From an uncultured Candidatus Poseidoniales archaeon (GTDB lineage: Archaea; Thermoplasmatota; Poseidoniia; Poseidoniales; Poseidoniaceae), in NCBI GenBank assembly GCA_905182635.1, contig CAJJCM010000019.1:1-44502 (forward strand): DNA of 44,502 nt, read 5' to 3'. Below the pieces are notes generated by a model, which saw nothing but the letters and a program-made list of their open reading frames with translations, was not told the DNA's origin and did no database searches. This document shows positions 1 to 10,235 of this stretch, one piece after another; the first letter of the stretch is position 1, and every line of letters begins with the position of its first letter. Both the position numbers and the translations under genes were made by a program.

Positions 1-1161
1 TCCGATGCCACAGCAATTTCACTCACTCCAGAACAATCAGCACATATCCTCTACCATCCAGTTCTTGGATTGACAACCGCATCTGGAGCTGCCCTGTTCA
101 TGTATGGTGAATTGAGTGGAATGACGACGCCTCCATACAACACCACTACAAAGGAAGCTGGTGAACCAATGCCTTGGAACAACGCAACCATTGGCGCACT
201 GTATGGGATTGATGCGAATGCAGCAGATGCATTGAGTTACTTTGTATCTTCTCCGATCTTTGGAGAATTCGTCCCAGAATACTTGATGAGTTCATTTGGA
301 ACAACCCCTTATCTCACCCAAGAGTTCAACAATTGGTTGCTCGGATGGCATGACCCAGTCAGCGCTTACTTAGAATCTGGAAATCCAATGGACATGTCTG
401 TCGGATGGACCAGTCTTGAATCCAATGCCACCTTCTACGGCTCTGGCGATATTGTCAGTGACACAGGAACGGATTACACCATCTGTACCGGAGAAGTCTC
501 TTCTTGCGATAAAGGCGAGATGATGGCTGTTGATGGAAGTGAATACTTCGCTTGGAAGGATGGCGTGAAGATGCAAAGCACATTCGGATTGATCACCGCA
601 GAATCTCGTATTGGAACCACCGGTGGCTTCCTTACAATGGATGGCGACATGATTGACCTTTCTGGTTACGCTACTACCGCAATCGCATGCGATGGAACTT
701 CAACTTTGAAAGATATCGAAGTCAATGATTGTTCAGCATCTCTTGACCCATTGTCACGTTCTATTCAAGCGAAACTCTTGGATACCGGCACATTGCTTGA
801 CGCAATGCCAGGTGCTCTTCCAGTTTACTTCGGTAGTGAAGTGACTCTACAGTCTGAAGCACTCAGTGGTGCAATCATCGCTGGTTCTTCGGAATCAACC
901 TTCTGGTTGGACATGCGCCCAATTACCGAACAACATACCGCACCAACTGTAGATGATTTGCAAGCGGTTTTCTCGATTGAATCAAGTTCCGTTATTGGTG
1001 ACTCCGATGCTGAAGACCTTGCATCCAGTGTCACAACCAACCAAAAGTCGCTCACCTACTGGACTAACTTCGATGTTCCAACTGACTTCTTAGCACCACT
1101 TCTCTACCTCGGTGCAATCGTATGTCTTGGAATAGCGGCTCGAAAGTCGATGGATGAATAA
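1..1161 (+). CDS. Secreted/membrane-anchored protein with CD36-like motifs, C-terminal TM helix; 5' end truncated by window
   Basis: Frame is open from position 1 (SDATAISLTPEQSAHILYHPVLGLTTA...); C-terminal hydrophobic segment FLAPLLYLGAIVCLGIAARKSMDE; motifs LLGWHDPVSAYL, YTICTG, FWLDMRPITE. Confidence 0.75.
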   Translation, partial: SDATAISLTPEQSAHILYHPVLGLTTASGAALFMYGELSGMTTPPYNTTTKEAGEPMPWNNATIGALYGIDANAADALSYFVSSPIFGEFVPEYLMSSFGTTPYLTQEFNNWLLGWHDPVSAYLESGNPMDMSVGWTSLESNATFYGSGDIVSDTGTDYTICTGEVSSCDKGEMMAVDGSEYFAWKDGVKMQSTFGLITAESRIGTTGGFLTMDGDMIDLSGYATTAIACDGTSTLKDIEVNDCSASLDPLSRSIQAKLLDTGTLLDAMPGALPVYFGSEVTLQSEALSGAIIAGSSESTFWLDMRPITEQHTAPTVDDLQAVFSIESSSVIGDSDAEDLASSVTTNQKSLTYWTNFDVPTDFLAPLLYLGAIVCLGIAARKSMDE

Positions 1162-1241
1162 TCCTTCTCGGTTGAAAGCGTGAATGAGGGCATACAACGT
1201 CTGTAGATGCAGAAATTGTTGTTTGTGTGAACTACACACGC

Positions 1242-2366
1242 CTAGTAATGGGTGAACTCGACGCCTTCAAGGGCGTGGGTGACTTTGTGACCTTGGTCAT
1301 TGACAGAACCGATGATTCTGGTGCCGACCATACGTTCTTTCAACCAAGCACAGACCGTTTCTGCGTGTTTCTTTGAGACAGCAAGAATCATTCCAGTTCC
1401 CATGTTGAAGGTGCGATACATCTCTCGAGTTTCGATACCACCGACTTCTTGCAACCATTCAAATTCTGGATGAGGTGCAAGAGGTGAATCAATATGCCAG
1501 CCTAAAGAGCCGTGGAGACGGAGAAGGTTGGAGAGCCCACCGCCAGTTACGTGACAGATAGCACGAATGTCCGAGAGTGCAAACTCAGCGTCAGTGGATT
1601 CAGCATGATGCAATAAGTCAACAATTGGGTCACAATAGATCCGTGTTGGATTAAGGAATACTTCACCAAGGGTAAATTGTGCATCGTCATTTCCTTTGAA
1701 ATGCATAACACTGCGGCCAATACTTGCGACATTGAATGGAGCATCATCGGTATATTGATGCCCGGTATGTTCCATGACACGACGAACTAAAGAGTAGCCA
1801 TTGGAATGGACACCAGATGATGGAAGTCCAATGAGAACATCTCCAGGTTCCAAATGTTCACCGGTGATTGCATTGCCTTTTTTGACATAGCCAAGGGCAG
1901 TTCCCGATAGGTCGAGTTCAGTCACGATACCAGGGAGAGATGCGGTCTCTCCACCAGCTAGCGTCACCCGTGCCAATCGACAAGCCTCAGCCAGCGATGC
2001 TCCAAGGGCTGCATGAATTTCCGGGTCGGGCTTTGGTACAGCGACATAATCAACGAAAGCAATTGGTTCAGCCCCAACGCACAATAAATCGTTGACGTTC
2101 ATGGCCATACAATCAATTCCAACTCCGCCCCATTGTTTGAGTAAAGAAGCGATTTGTAATTTACTTCCAACGCCATCGGTAGCAAGAGCGAGTAAAGAAT
2201 CCCCGAACTCGATTAATCCACCGAACCCACCGGGGAGGTCAACAGGTGCACCGGGTGTTCCTGCTGGTCGGGTGGATGCGCTCAGTGATGCGATAAGCGA
2301 GGCTACAGCAGCCCCTTCGAGGTCAATATCGACGCCAGCACTCGCATAGTCCATGGGTTCGGCCAT
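1242..2366 (-). CDS. purM: Phosphoribosylformylglycinamidine cyclo-ligase (AIR synthase)
   Basis: Translated motifs MDYASAGVDIDLEG, LLALATDGVGSKLQIA, GETASLPG, LPSSGVHSNGYSLVRR, HVTGGGLSNLLR typical of PurM. Confidence 0.95.
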   Translation of the reverse strand: MAEPMDYASAGVDIDLEGAAVASLIASLSASTRPAGTPGAPVDLPGGFGGLIEFGDSLLALATDGVGSKLQIASLLKQWGGVGIDCMAMNVNDLLCVGAEPIAFVDYVAVPKPDPEIHAALGASLAEACRLARVTLAGGETASLPGIVTELDLSGTALGYVKKGNAITGEHLEPGDVLIGLPSSGVHSNGYSLVRRVMEHTGHQYTDDAPFNVASIGRSVMHFKGNDDAQFTLGEVFLNPTRIYCDPIVDLLHHAESTDAEFALSDIRAICHVTGGGLSNLLRLHGSLGWHIDSPLAPHPEFEWLQEVGGIETREMYRTFNMGTGMILAVSKKHAETVCAWLKERMVGTRIIGSVNDQGHKVTHALEGVEFTHY

Positions 2367-2421
2367 ACCACCTTCAAAAGAAGGCGTTTGAAGAACTCAC
2401 CGCCTCAGTAATTTGTTGGAA

Positions 2422-3444
2422 TTAGGACAAGGCCTTGGATAATTGCGAAAAACTCGAGTCTAATCTGAAGTCAATTCCAGAATGAGTCCCATCGAATTCT
2501 TCCCATGTATGAGCGACATTCAGTGCAGTTAAACGTTCAACAAACCGTCGACTTCCATACTGAATATGATATTGGTCTCTGTTGCCACAATCGATGAAGA
2601 AGCACTTCAGTTGAGCGAGTGCCTCATGCTTGGATTCAATCAGTGTTAGCGGGTCAAAGTCCATCCAACGCGCCCATGCTGCTTTTTCAATGATTGCCGT
2701 TTTCTCATCAAGTGGTAAAACGATACCAAGTGGATTGTACTGGGTTGGTGGCTGTGGGTCATAGGATGCGGCCATTGCACAAATCATCAAGGAATGAAAG
2801 TCAGGGCCTGAAAGTGAACCAGCATCGCGAACATGTTGAACATAAGCGGCAACCCCGCCAAATTTACTCACATGCGTAAGCGTTTCGGCAAAAGTTGGTA
2901 AGAACATTGCCTCAAAACCAACATCGCCTGAATGACAGGCGATTGCATCCCAAGTATTCGGTTGGAGCATGACGTTGACCAAAGCCCCATACCCGCCTGA
3001 AGACTTCCCAACCAAACCGAAGTTCCCATTGGTTGAGTAGCGCGACTCCACTGCGGGCTTCAGAGCTTCTGCAAGCCATGTTGACCATTTCCCGAGCACA
3101 GGCGTATCAACGAATTGATTGCCCCCAAGTGAGGTGAATGTATCGGGCATCACCAAGACAACCGGGTCCATTTCACCAGATTTGACCAAACGCTCATGAC
3201 GCTGGGGTAATGTTTCTGCAAATGCTTTCCAACCTGCTCGTGCAGGACCAGAGGAAGTAAATGGAGCCAAATAAATCAACACTGGTAAAGATTTACCTTG
3301 TTCCATCAACGTAATTCCCTCCGGCGAAACATGAGTGAGAATTTCACGCTCAGTGGGGTCGCCTAATCTGTTTTCCAAAAGTTTCGAGTCCAATACCCAT
3401 CGTTCCAAACGACCATGGACAGGTGCAAACGCATGCTTCGGCAT
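2422..3444 (-). CDS. Putative esterase (alpha/beta hydrolase, esterase D/PF00756-like)
   Basis: FGLVGKSSGGYGALVNVM nucleophile elbow (GKSSGG), C-terminal DGTHSGIDFR histidine region. Confidence 0.8.
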   Translation of the reverse strand: MPKHAFAPVHGRLERWVLDSKLLENRLGDPTEREILTHVSPEGITLMEQGKSLPVLIYLAPFTSSGPARAGWKAFAETLPQRHERLVKSGEMDPVVLVMPDTFTSLGGNQFVDTPVLGKWSTWLAEALKPAVESRYSTNGNFGLVGKSSGGYGALVNVMLQPNTWDAIACHSGDVGFEAMFLPTFAETLTHVSKFGGVAAYVQHVRDAGSLSGPDFHSLMICAMAASYDPQPPTQYNPLGIVLPLDEKTAIIEKAAWARWMDFDPLTLIESKHEALAQLKCFFIDCGNRDQYHIQYGSRRFVERLTALNVAHTWEEFDGTHSGIDFRLDSSFSQLSKALS

Positions 3445-3643
3445 GTCTCAAGCGACGGTCTCCCTCCTCATCTTATCTGCGGTCATGGCTCTTTGGCAGT
3501 GGACATTCATTTCCAGTGTAAACGACGACCGTCAATCCACTCATTTTCCAATGGAAACGAAGGGGTAGGATTTTCGCAAGGTTATGGCTAAATACCGTAG
3601 ACAAAATGGTTTGGAAGTCGGGAGCCTTTTCCGCGATCCATAG

Positions 3644-5773
3644 GTGTCCAAAATGCTTCAAGAATTCGACCTCCCTGCACGATGGACTTCATTGATCCAA
3701 GACCACTTTGCCGAACCGGTACACAACCTTGCCCAAATGTGGCCTGATGAGCAATCGCTTGAAGTTTCGTATCGAGTCATTGAAGGCTTTGACCACGAAT
3801 TCGCCCACGACATTGTCCAACATCCCGATCTTCATTTCCATGCATCGAACCAAGCGTTGCGGCAATTCCTTTTGGATGCAGGTCACAGTACCATGTATCC
3901 TTTCGTTCGAATCGTCCATTTGCCTGTCGACCAAGTTCGAACAGTGTCTCAATTGCGTGCTGATGATATTGGCATGATGCTTGCCATCGACGCAGTGACA
4001 ACAAAAATTTCTGGCGTCCGGCCTCGGATTTATGCAGCAACGTTCGAATGCGTTGCTTGCGGCCATTCCATGGTCATCAACCAACCGAATGAACAAGAAT
4101 TGATCGAACCAATTGAATGCCAACAATTGGACGGAGGATGCGGCCGTGCAAAACGACAAACTCGTTTTGAATTGAATCAAAAAGATTCGATACTGATTAA
4201 TTCACAATTCATGGAATTGCAAGAATTACCTGAGCAAATGAAAGGTGGAATCCAACCTGAGCGTCTCATTTGTATCGCTGAACACGACTTGGCTGGAAAA
4301 CTCAATCCTGGGGATCGTGTCAAAGCCAACGGCGTTTTATTCATCCGCTCACAAAGAAAAGGCGGAAAAGACACTCCTGTCTTCGATATTTTCCTTCGCA
4401 TCCATTCTCTCGAACGGCAAAACATACCTCTCGAAGAAATTGTCATTACCGAAGATGAAGAATTAGAAATCAAAGAATTAGCCCGCAGGCCGGATATTTA
4501 CGAGCTTTTCACCAACAGTATCGCACCTTCGATTTTTGGAATGAACGAAGTAAAACAGTCGTTGGCGTTACAATTGTTCGGCGGTGTGGCCCGGCTCAAT
4601 TCCGATGGAACTCGTAACCGTGGCGACATCCACATTTTGCTCATGGGTGATCCCGGTGTTGCGAAATCCCAATTGCTCAATTACATGTCAACCATCTCCC
4701 CACGTGGTCGTTTTACTTCAGGTCAATCTGCATCTGCTGCGGGTCTTACTGCAGCAGCAGTTCAGGATGCTGCTGCCGATGGGCGTTGGACTTTAGAGGC
4801 TGGAGCATTGGTTCTCGCCGACCTTGGATTAGCCGCAATTGACGAATTCGACAAAATGAATGAAGGCGACCGTTCGAGTATGCACGAGGCAATGGAACAA
4901 CAGAAGATATCGATATCCAAGGCAGGAATTAATGCCAGTCTTCGAACCCGTTGTGCCGTATTGGCTGCTGCTAATCCTAAGAACGGCCGCTTTGAGCCAG
5001 TTTCAGAAGTTCCATTCACTGCCCAAATCAATCTCGCACCGCCTTTGGTTTCTCGATTCGATATCATTTGGTTGTTGACCGATTCCCCTGAAACTGAAAA
5101 GGATGCAAAGATTGCCCACCACATCATCAATAATCGTTTGCAGGGTATTAGTGAATTACTGGTCCATGAAGGCAGTGCCCCAGACCCAACCAAAACCTCA
5201 ACCCGCACCGGTGTTGAAAAAACTTCAGAACATGACGAAGTGCTCTCTCGAGATTTGATTCGGAAATACATTGCGTATTCCAAGCGAACCGTCCATCCGC
5301 TCCTTGAGCAAGATGCGCGTGACGCCATCGTCAATTTTTACGTTGAAACGCGAAAGCAAATTGGCGACTCGAACGATAGCGTTGCCATCACAGCCCGTTC
5401 TCTCGAGGCTTTAGCACGTTTAGCGGAAGCCAGTGCACGTATTCGTTTATCTCAAGTGGCTACGCTTGATGACGCACAAAGGGCGATTCGAATGACACGA
5501 CTGTGGCGAGAAGATCTTATGGGCGGTAATTTCGATGAAACGACGCTCGTTACCGGCAAGAAGGGGACCGTTCGTAATCGAGAGAAAGCCATTATGGAAA
5601 TTGTTGCCTCCTTGGCTGCGAACAATGGCGGTGTGGCCCAATTGGTTGATGTATTCAATGAAGCAGAACGATACGACATCGACCGAGCAACTGCAGAAGA
5701 CGTTATTGACAAACTTTGCCAACATGGAAGAATGCTTCGGCCATCGGGTTACGAGACCTTGCAAATTGCTTGA
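3644..5773 (+). CDS. mcm: MCM family replicative DNA helicase (start GTG 3644 or ATG 3653)
   Basis: Walker A GDPGVAKSQLLNY, SGQSASAAGLTAAAV, Walker B LGLAAIDEFDKM, arginine finger PPLVSRFDIIW; N-terminal zinc-binding CVAC...C...C. Confidence 0.96.
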   Translation: MSKMLQEFDLPARWTSLIQDHFAEPVHNLAQMWPDEQSLEVSYRVIEGFDHEFAHDIVQHPDLHFHASNQALRQFLLDAGHSTMYPFVRIVHLPVDQVRTVSQLRADDIGMMLAIDAVTTKISGVRPRIYAATFECVACGHSMVINQPNEQELIEPIECQQLDGGCGRAKRQTRFELNQKDSILINSQFMELQELPEQMKGGIQPERLICIAEHDLAGKLNPGDRVKANGVLFIRSQRKGGKDTPVFDIFLRIHSLERQNIPLEEIVITEDEELEIKELARRPDIYELFTNSIAPSIFGMNEVKQSLALQLFGGVARLNSDGTRNRGDIHILLMGDPGVAKSQLLNYMSTISPRGRFTSGQSASAAGLTAAAVQDAAADGRWTLEAGALVLADLGLAAIDEFDKMNEGDRSSMHEAMEQQKISISKAGINASLRTRCAVLAAANPKNGRFEPVSEVPFTAQINLAPPLVSRFDIIWLLTDSPETEKDAKIAHHIINNRLQGISELLVHEGSAPDPTKTSTRTGVEKTSEHDEVLSRDLIRKYIAYSKRTVHPLLEQDARDAIVNFYVETRKQIGDSNDSVAITARSLEALARLAEASARIRLSQVATLDDAQRAIRMTRLWREDLMGGNFDETTLVTGKKGTVRNREKAIMEIVASLAANNGGVAQLVDVFNEAERYDIDRATAEDVIDKLCQHGRMLRPSGYETLQIA

Positions 5774-5818
5774 ATGTGAAGGGTTGTAGTCTTGAAGGAT
5801 GAACGACTCCGGCATAAT

Positions 5819-7849
5819 ATGGCCGACCCCATTCACACTGAGCCAATCGGCGACGTCGATGATGCTACTGCGCTTGACCCGCCTCAATTAGGCTTCATGT
5901 GCGGTATTGAAGTTCACCAACAACTCGCTACAGGGAAACTCCATTCTCGCCAACCAGGCGTCCTTTACGATGTCACTATTGACACTGTACCCGAGCAGTG
6001 GAACCGTTACCAACGCCGCCTAAGAGCTGCCAGAGGAGAAGGCGGAGCAATCGATGTTGCTGCTCGATTTGAAACCCGTCGTAATCGTTCTTTTGTCTAT
6101 GTTCAATCACCAAACTCTGGCTTGATAGAATTGGATGAACAACCACCTCTTCCGCATGACGAAGAAGCCGTTTCGATCGCTTTAACGGTCTCTGCATTGC
6201 TTGATGCAAAGCCGGTCACCCTTCTTCAAACGATGAGAAAGACCGTCGTTGATGGTTCGAATACGAGTGGTTTTCAACGTACATCTTTAATTTCAATCGA
6301 CGGTGTTCTCCAAACTGAAACTGGCCCTGTGGGCGTTGATGTGTTGTGTCTTGAAGAAGACAGTGCACGTAAACTTGATACCATTTCAACAGGTAATGGC
6401 GAACAAGTCATCTACAACTTAGACCGATTAGGTTTGCCATTGATTGAGATCGCAACTGCACCTGATGTACTGACCCCAGAACACGCAAAAGAAACTTCGA
6501 TGGCGCTTGGAAGATGTTTGCGCCAAACACGAAAAGTTCGCAGAGGACTCGGAAGTATTCGTCAGGACCTCAATGTTTCTTTGGCCTGCGGCGACCGTGT
6601 TGAAATCAAGGGCTGCCAGGATTTATCTTGGATTCCTCGAATCATACGCCTTGAGATGTCCCGTCAATTACATTTCTACCGTCTTGCCAACGAGTTGCGG
6701 GCTCAACTTTCTTTGCCAGCCCTTCCTCCTGACCGTCGAAGTGACGATGCAGCACTCGAAGCAGAAGTCGCACAAGCGGTCGTACATCACCTTCCACTGG
6801 TTTTAGAAGATGTCAGTGAATGTTTCACTTCATGTGAATCCAAAATGGTCCAAACGGGTTTGAAACTAGGTTCAACCATGCTTGCACTCCCACTCCCAGG
6901 CCTTGCTGGGAAGTTTGGCGAAAAATCCTCCGACAAAGAAGGGGCCCAAATGCCTCGACTTGGCCGAGAATTAGCTGGGGCAGCAAAACTTGCAGGTGTT
7001 AAAGGAGTGTTTCATTCTGATGAACTACCCGCGTACGGCATTGAAACTGAGCATGTAGAAGCAGTTCGAATACAACTTTCCCTTGAGTTAAGCGACGGTT
7101 TTATTCTATGTTTAGCGCCACATTGGCAGGCTGAGTTGGCGCTTGAAAGCGTACTTACTCGAACACGCATGGCTTGGCATCGAATCGCCCAAGAAGTTCG
7201 AAATGTTGTCGTAAAGAAAGGTGCACCTGAAGATGGAACAACCACTCCAATGCGCCCTTTGCCAGGCGGTGCTCGTATGTATCCAGAAACCGATGTACCC
7301 GTGTTCATCCTCAGTCCTGAACGATGGCAAGAAACGCTTCAATCATTGCCAATGACCGATAATGAAAGAAGTGAACGTATTTCTAAATATGAAGTCTCCA
7401 ATGACCAAGCAAGCCAATTGTTGGCACGAGAGTTAGATGATATCTTTGTCGAATATGCTTCTCAATTACCACACAAAGGTTGGGCGAGTGTGTTGTTGGA
7501 AAATGATACAGCAGACCCAGAACTTTGTGCGAACATCATGGCGGTTAAGGAAGCCGGCCTCATTACTCGAGAATCAATCAATGAAATTATCGAACATTTC
7601 AAAGGTATGACTCCAAACAGTGAACAGATTGCTGAATACGGTGAAGCAAACGGTTTCAAACCCGCAGATGAAGGAGATTTAGGTGCTATAATCGAAGGCA
7701 TCGTTGCCGAACGGGCAGACTTTGTCAAAGAGCGGGGCATGGGGGCAATGGGTCCTTTGATGGGCGCTGTAATGCAAGCGGTTGGTGCTGCGGACGGTAA
7801 AGTCGTCAGCGCCCTTCTTCGACAAGCGATACAGAAAATATTGGAGTGA
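5819..7849 (+). CDS. gatE: Glu-tRNA(Gln) amidotransferase subunit E (archaeal); TTG at 5792 is an alternative start
   Basis: GIEVHQQLATGKLHSRQPG, GxxxxETDVPVFIL, GatB/GatE fold with C-terminal YqeY-like region. Confidence 0.95.
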   Translation: MADPIHTEPIGDVDDATALDPPQLGFMCGIEVHQQLATGKLHSRQPGVLYDVTIDTVPEQWNRYQRRLRAARGEGGAIDVAARFETRRNRSFVYVQSPNSGLIELDEQPPLPHDEEAVSIALTVSALLDAKPVTLLQTMRKTVVDGSNTSGFQRTSLISIDGVLQTETGPVGVDVLCLEEDSARKLDTISTGNGEQVIYNLDRLGLPLIEIATAPDVLTPEHAKETSMALGRCLRQTRKVRRGLGSIRQDLNVSLACGDRVEIKGCQDLSWIPRIIRLEMSRQLHFYRLANELRAQLSLPALPPDRRSDDAALEAEVAQAVVHHLPLVLEDVSECFTSCESKMVQTGLKLGSTMLALPLPGLAGKFGEKSSDKEGAQMPRLGRELAGAAKLAGVKGVFHSDELPAYGIETEHVEAVRIQLSLELSDGFILCLAPHWQAELALESVLTRTRMAWHRIAQEVRNVVVKKGAPEDGTTTPMRPLPGGARMYPETDVPVFILSPERWQETLQSLPMTDNERSERISKYEVSNDQASQLLARELDDIFVEYASQLPHKGWASVLLENDTADPELCANIMAVKEAGLITRESINEIIEHFKGMTPNSEQIAEYGEANGFKPADEGDLGAIIEGIVAERADFVKERGMGAMGPLMGAVMQAVGAADGKVVSALLRQAIQKILE

Positions 7850-9534
7850 TCATTGTGCTCCGACGCTTGATAGCGTTGTTGTTCGTCACCCTTCTTCTCG
7901 TTCCGCCAATCGCCGCCCAAGAAAATCCAACCACTTGGAATGAAACGAATTCGCTTTCTTGGGAGTATGATTTTGAAGCGGGTTATATTTCGACATCACC
8001 TTTGTTTGACGGTGAACGTATTCTCGTTCGAACATCAGGACAAAGTGAACCAGCAGTTACTGCTTTTGATGTATCTGGAAACAAAATCTGGCAGCATACC
8101 AACAACGCCTCGACCAATAATGATATGTCGCCACTTCTCTATGTTCAAGCAGGACAAGGGCAGTGCGGTTCATGGCCAGAGATGGTATTGGTTGGATGGA
8201 CCAGCGGCCTTGTTGAAGCGCTCAACTCCTCAAATGGCGATGTGCTTTGGTCGACTCAATCCGAAGTTCTTGGATGGGGTGTGACTGGTCAGTTTGCTCT
8301 GGATGGTGAATTTGTTCTTGTCCCAACACGGCAAGGTATTGGCCAGTATTGCCTTGCTGACGGCCAACAACAATGGTGGACCCAAACAGGATTGGGTTGG
8401 AGAAATGGAGTCACAGTTGGAGAAACGGGTTATTTCTTGGGCGATGAATCCGGTCAACTTTGGCACGTTGACCGAACAGGTATTGCAACACCTCATGCCC
8501 TTGAACTTGGAAAAATCCGACATGCTCCTTTGCTTACAGATGCTGGAATACTCATTCACGGACAGGCGGATTCGGGCAGTACTCTAGCGATTTTCAATCC
8601 AGTAAATGCTACACTTCTCCAGCAGATCCCAGCCGGCCACTCACCTGCAATCCCTCTTTTGCGAGGCGATTACGTCGTTACAGGAGATTCTTCAGCGATT
8701 CGAATTCTTCAATGCTCAAGCCTGTGCGTTGTTGTTGACGAAATTCCATTTCATACGAATGGAGAAATTGGCTGGTTTGATGATGGGCAAATTTTAGCAC
8801 CATCGAACACCCTTGAATCAAACTGGGGTCTTTTTACCTTCGATGGGCAAGAAAACTTGACGTATTCACCCATTGATGTGGGTCTTCATGGCTACGGTAC
8901 TGCTGCACCGCTCCAATTTTCAGTAGGGACGACTACGTTCACGGTCTTCGGAAACGACCAGGGAGTCGTTCGAGCATACAGCAATCTTGGTGAAGAGCAA
9001 ACTGTTCCTGCCGATGATTTTGATTGGGGCGTACAAGGGCTAATTTTTGTGATGTTTGTATTGTTGGGTTCATCCAGCGCTTTCCTGTTAAGTGGGAAAC
9101 GAGAGTGGTTTTTACGAACTTCAAGTATGTTGCTTCTCATCTTAATGCTGCTTATTATCCCAGATTTGTCATCACAGTGGTCGAAAGCTTTCGATAAACA
9201 ATTCCCCGAAACTTCATCTTCGGAGGAATGGAACGAACAGTGGCCCGATGCATGGCTCGGTACACAAATTGTCATTTTCGAACTCAACGGCGAAGAGCAT
9301 TCAATTGGAGGTTTAGTCGGACATGATGACGTCCTTTCATTGACTCAATCAGCTTGTGAAAAATTAGATTTTGACCTTACGGGCGAATCGACAGAATTTG
9401 GATGGTATGTCGATTCAATAGATGGCATTGGGGGGGAAGGGTGGGAATTCTCAATCGATGGCTCGAAAGGCATCATATCTGCCGACCATTCAGATGTCAC
9501 CACCACCTCAATAGTCCGTTGGACACCTGTGTAA
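7846..9534 (+). CDS. Secreted PQQ-like beta-propeller protein with TM segments and a C-terminal DUF4430-like (transcobalamin-like) domain
   Basis: N-terminal signal peptide (LRRLIALLFVTLLLVPPIAAQE), WxxG/W propeller repeats, two TM helices, C-terminus GWYVDSIDGIGGEGWEFSIDGSKG...SIVRWTPV; 4-nt overlap with gatE. Confidence 0.75.
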   Translation: MIIVLRRLIALLFVTLLLVPPIAAQENPTTWNETNSLSWEYDFEAGYISTSPLFDGERILVRTSGQSEPAVTAFDVSGNKIWQHTNNASTNNDMSPLLYVQAGQGQCGSWPEMVLVGWTSGLVEALNSSNGDVLWSTQSEVLGWGVTGQFALDGEFVLVPTRQGIGQYCLADGQQQWWTQTGLGWRNGVTVGETGYFLGDESGQLWHVDRTGIATPHALELGKIRHAPLLTDAGILIHGQADSGSTLAIFNPVNATLLQQIPAGHSPAIPLLRGDYVVTGDSSAIRILQCSSLCVVVDEIPFHTNGEIGWFDDGQILAPSNTLESNWGLFTFDGQENLTYSPIDVGLHGYGTAAPLQFSVGTTTFTVFGNDQGVVRAYSNLGEEQTVPADDFDWGVQGLIFVMFVLLGSSSAFLLSGKREWFLRTSSMLLLILMLLIIPDLSSQWSKAFDKQFPETSSSEEWNEQWPDAWLGTQIVIFELNGEEHSIGGLVGHDDVLSLTQSACEKLDFDLTGESTEFGWYVDSIDGIGGEGWEFSIDGSKGIISADHSDVTTTSIVRWTPV

Positions 9535-9575
9535 CTTAGGTAAGCCTCAAATCATCAACCCTCTTGGGTCGAATC

Positions 9576-10235
9576 ATGTTCCAAGCAATGGGCGTACACG
9601 GCCCCACTCTCTCACCCCTTGCGAGCCTGTTACTGGATGTTGTTTTGCTTGGCTGTGCCTTTTGGTTATTGGCCAAACCAACCAAACGCCCAATTTTCGA
9701 TTCATTGTTCATGCTGAGTTTGGTCCTTTCCGTCTCTTTACTTCGAGTTGTAATGCAACCGATTCCAAACGTTCAGCCCGTCACAGTTGCTGCACTTTTG
9801 GTAGGGGCGCAATTGGGTGCTCGTCGTGGTGCTGCCTTTGCCGTGCTTGTCGCGATGATTTCGAATATCTTCATCGGTGACGGCTGGTGGACTGTATTCC
9901 AAGCAGCAGGATGGGCAAGTATTGCAATTGCCGGTTCCCGATTATCACTGGTTACATCGACAGGTTTCAATCTTGGTCGAGCATGCATGGCATCACTTGT
10001 AGCCGCATTTTGGTTTGATTTCATCGTCTCGTTCTCGATACTTGATGGCACAATTGGTTTTACCGAATTTATCGTGTATCTTGGCCATGGACTACCGTTT
10101 GACTTCCTTCACATGGTTGGAAATCTGACCTTTGTCATCTGGATGGGTGGCTGGTTTACCCAGTTACTTGAAGAAGAATCAAGTATTGAAGAAATCAAAT
10201 TTGCGGTGGTGAACAGCCATGGTATCGACGGTTGA
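9576..10235 (+). CDS. Polytopic membrane protein resembling ECF transporter S component
   Basis: Hydrophobic throughout; PIPNVQPVTVAALLVGAQLGARRGAAFAVLVAMISNIFIGDGWWTVFQAAGW is ECF-S like. Confidence 0.65.
   Translation: MFQAMGVHGPTLSPLASLLLDVVLLGCAFWLLAKPTKRPIFDSLFMLSLVLSVSLLRVVMQPIPNVQPVTVAALLVGAQLGARRGAAFAVLVAMISNIFIGDGWWTVFQAAGWASIAIAGSRLSLVTSTGFNLGRACMASLVAAFWFDFIVSFSILDGTIGFTEFIVYLGHGLPFDFLHMVGNLTFVIWMGGWFTQLLEEESSIEEIKFAVVNSHGIDG

Noticed and set aside
1162-1241. tRNA or small RNA in the intergenic gap
   Set aside because: No cloverleaf or recognisable TPsiC/acceptor pattern could be traced; the gap is short and lies between convergent gene ends.
3443-3568. Possible 41-aa single-TM microprotein (MSQATVSLLILSAVMALWQWTFISSVNDD...)
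   Set aside because: Its start overlaps the divergent esterase start (shared CATG), and the same stretch holds a Shine-Dalgarno-like aggaggga on the minus strand, so it is more likely the esterase leader.
4762-5334. 190-aa ORF antisense to mcm
   Set aside because: Wholly antisense to a strongly conserved MCM coding region; the translation has no recognisable domain and is a typical shadow ORF.
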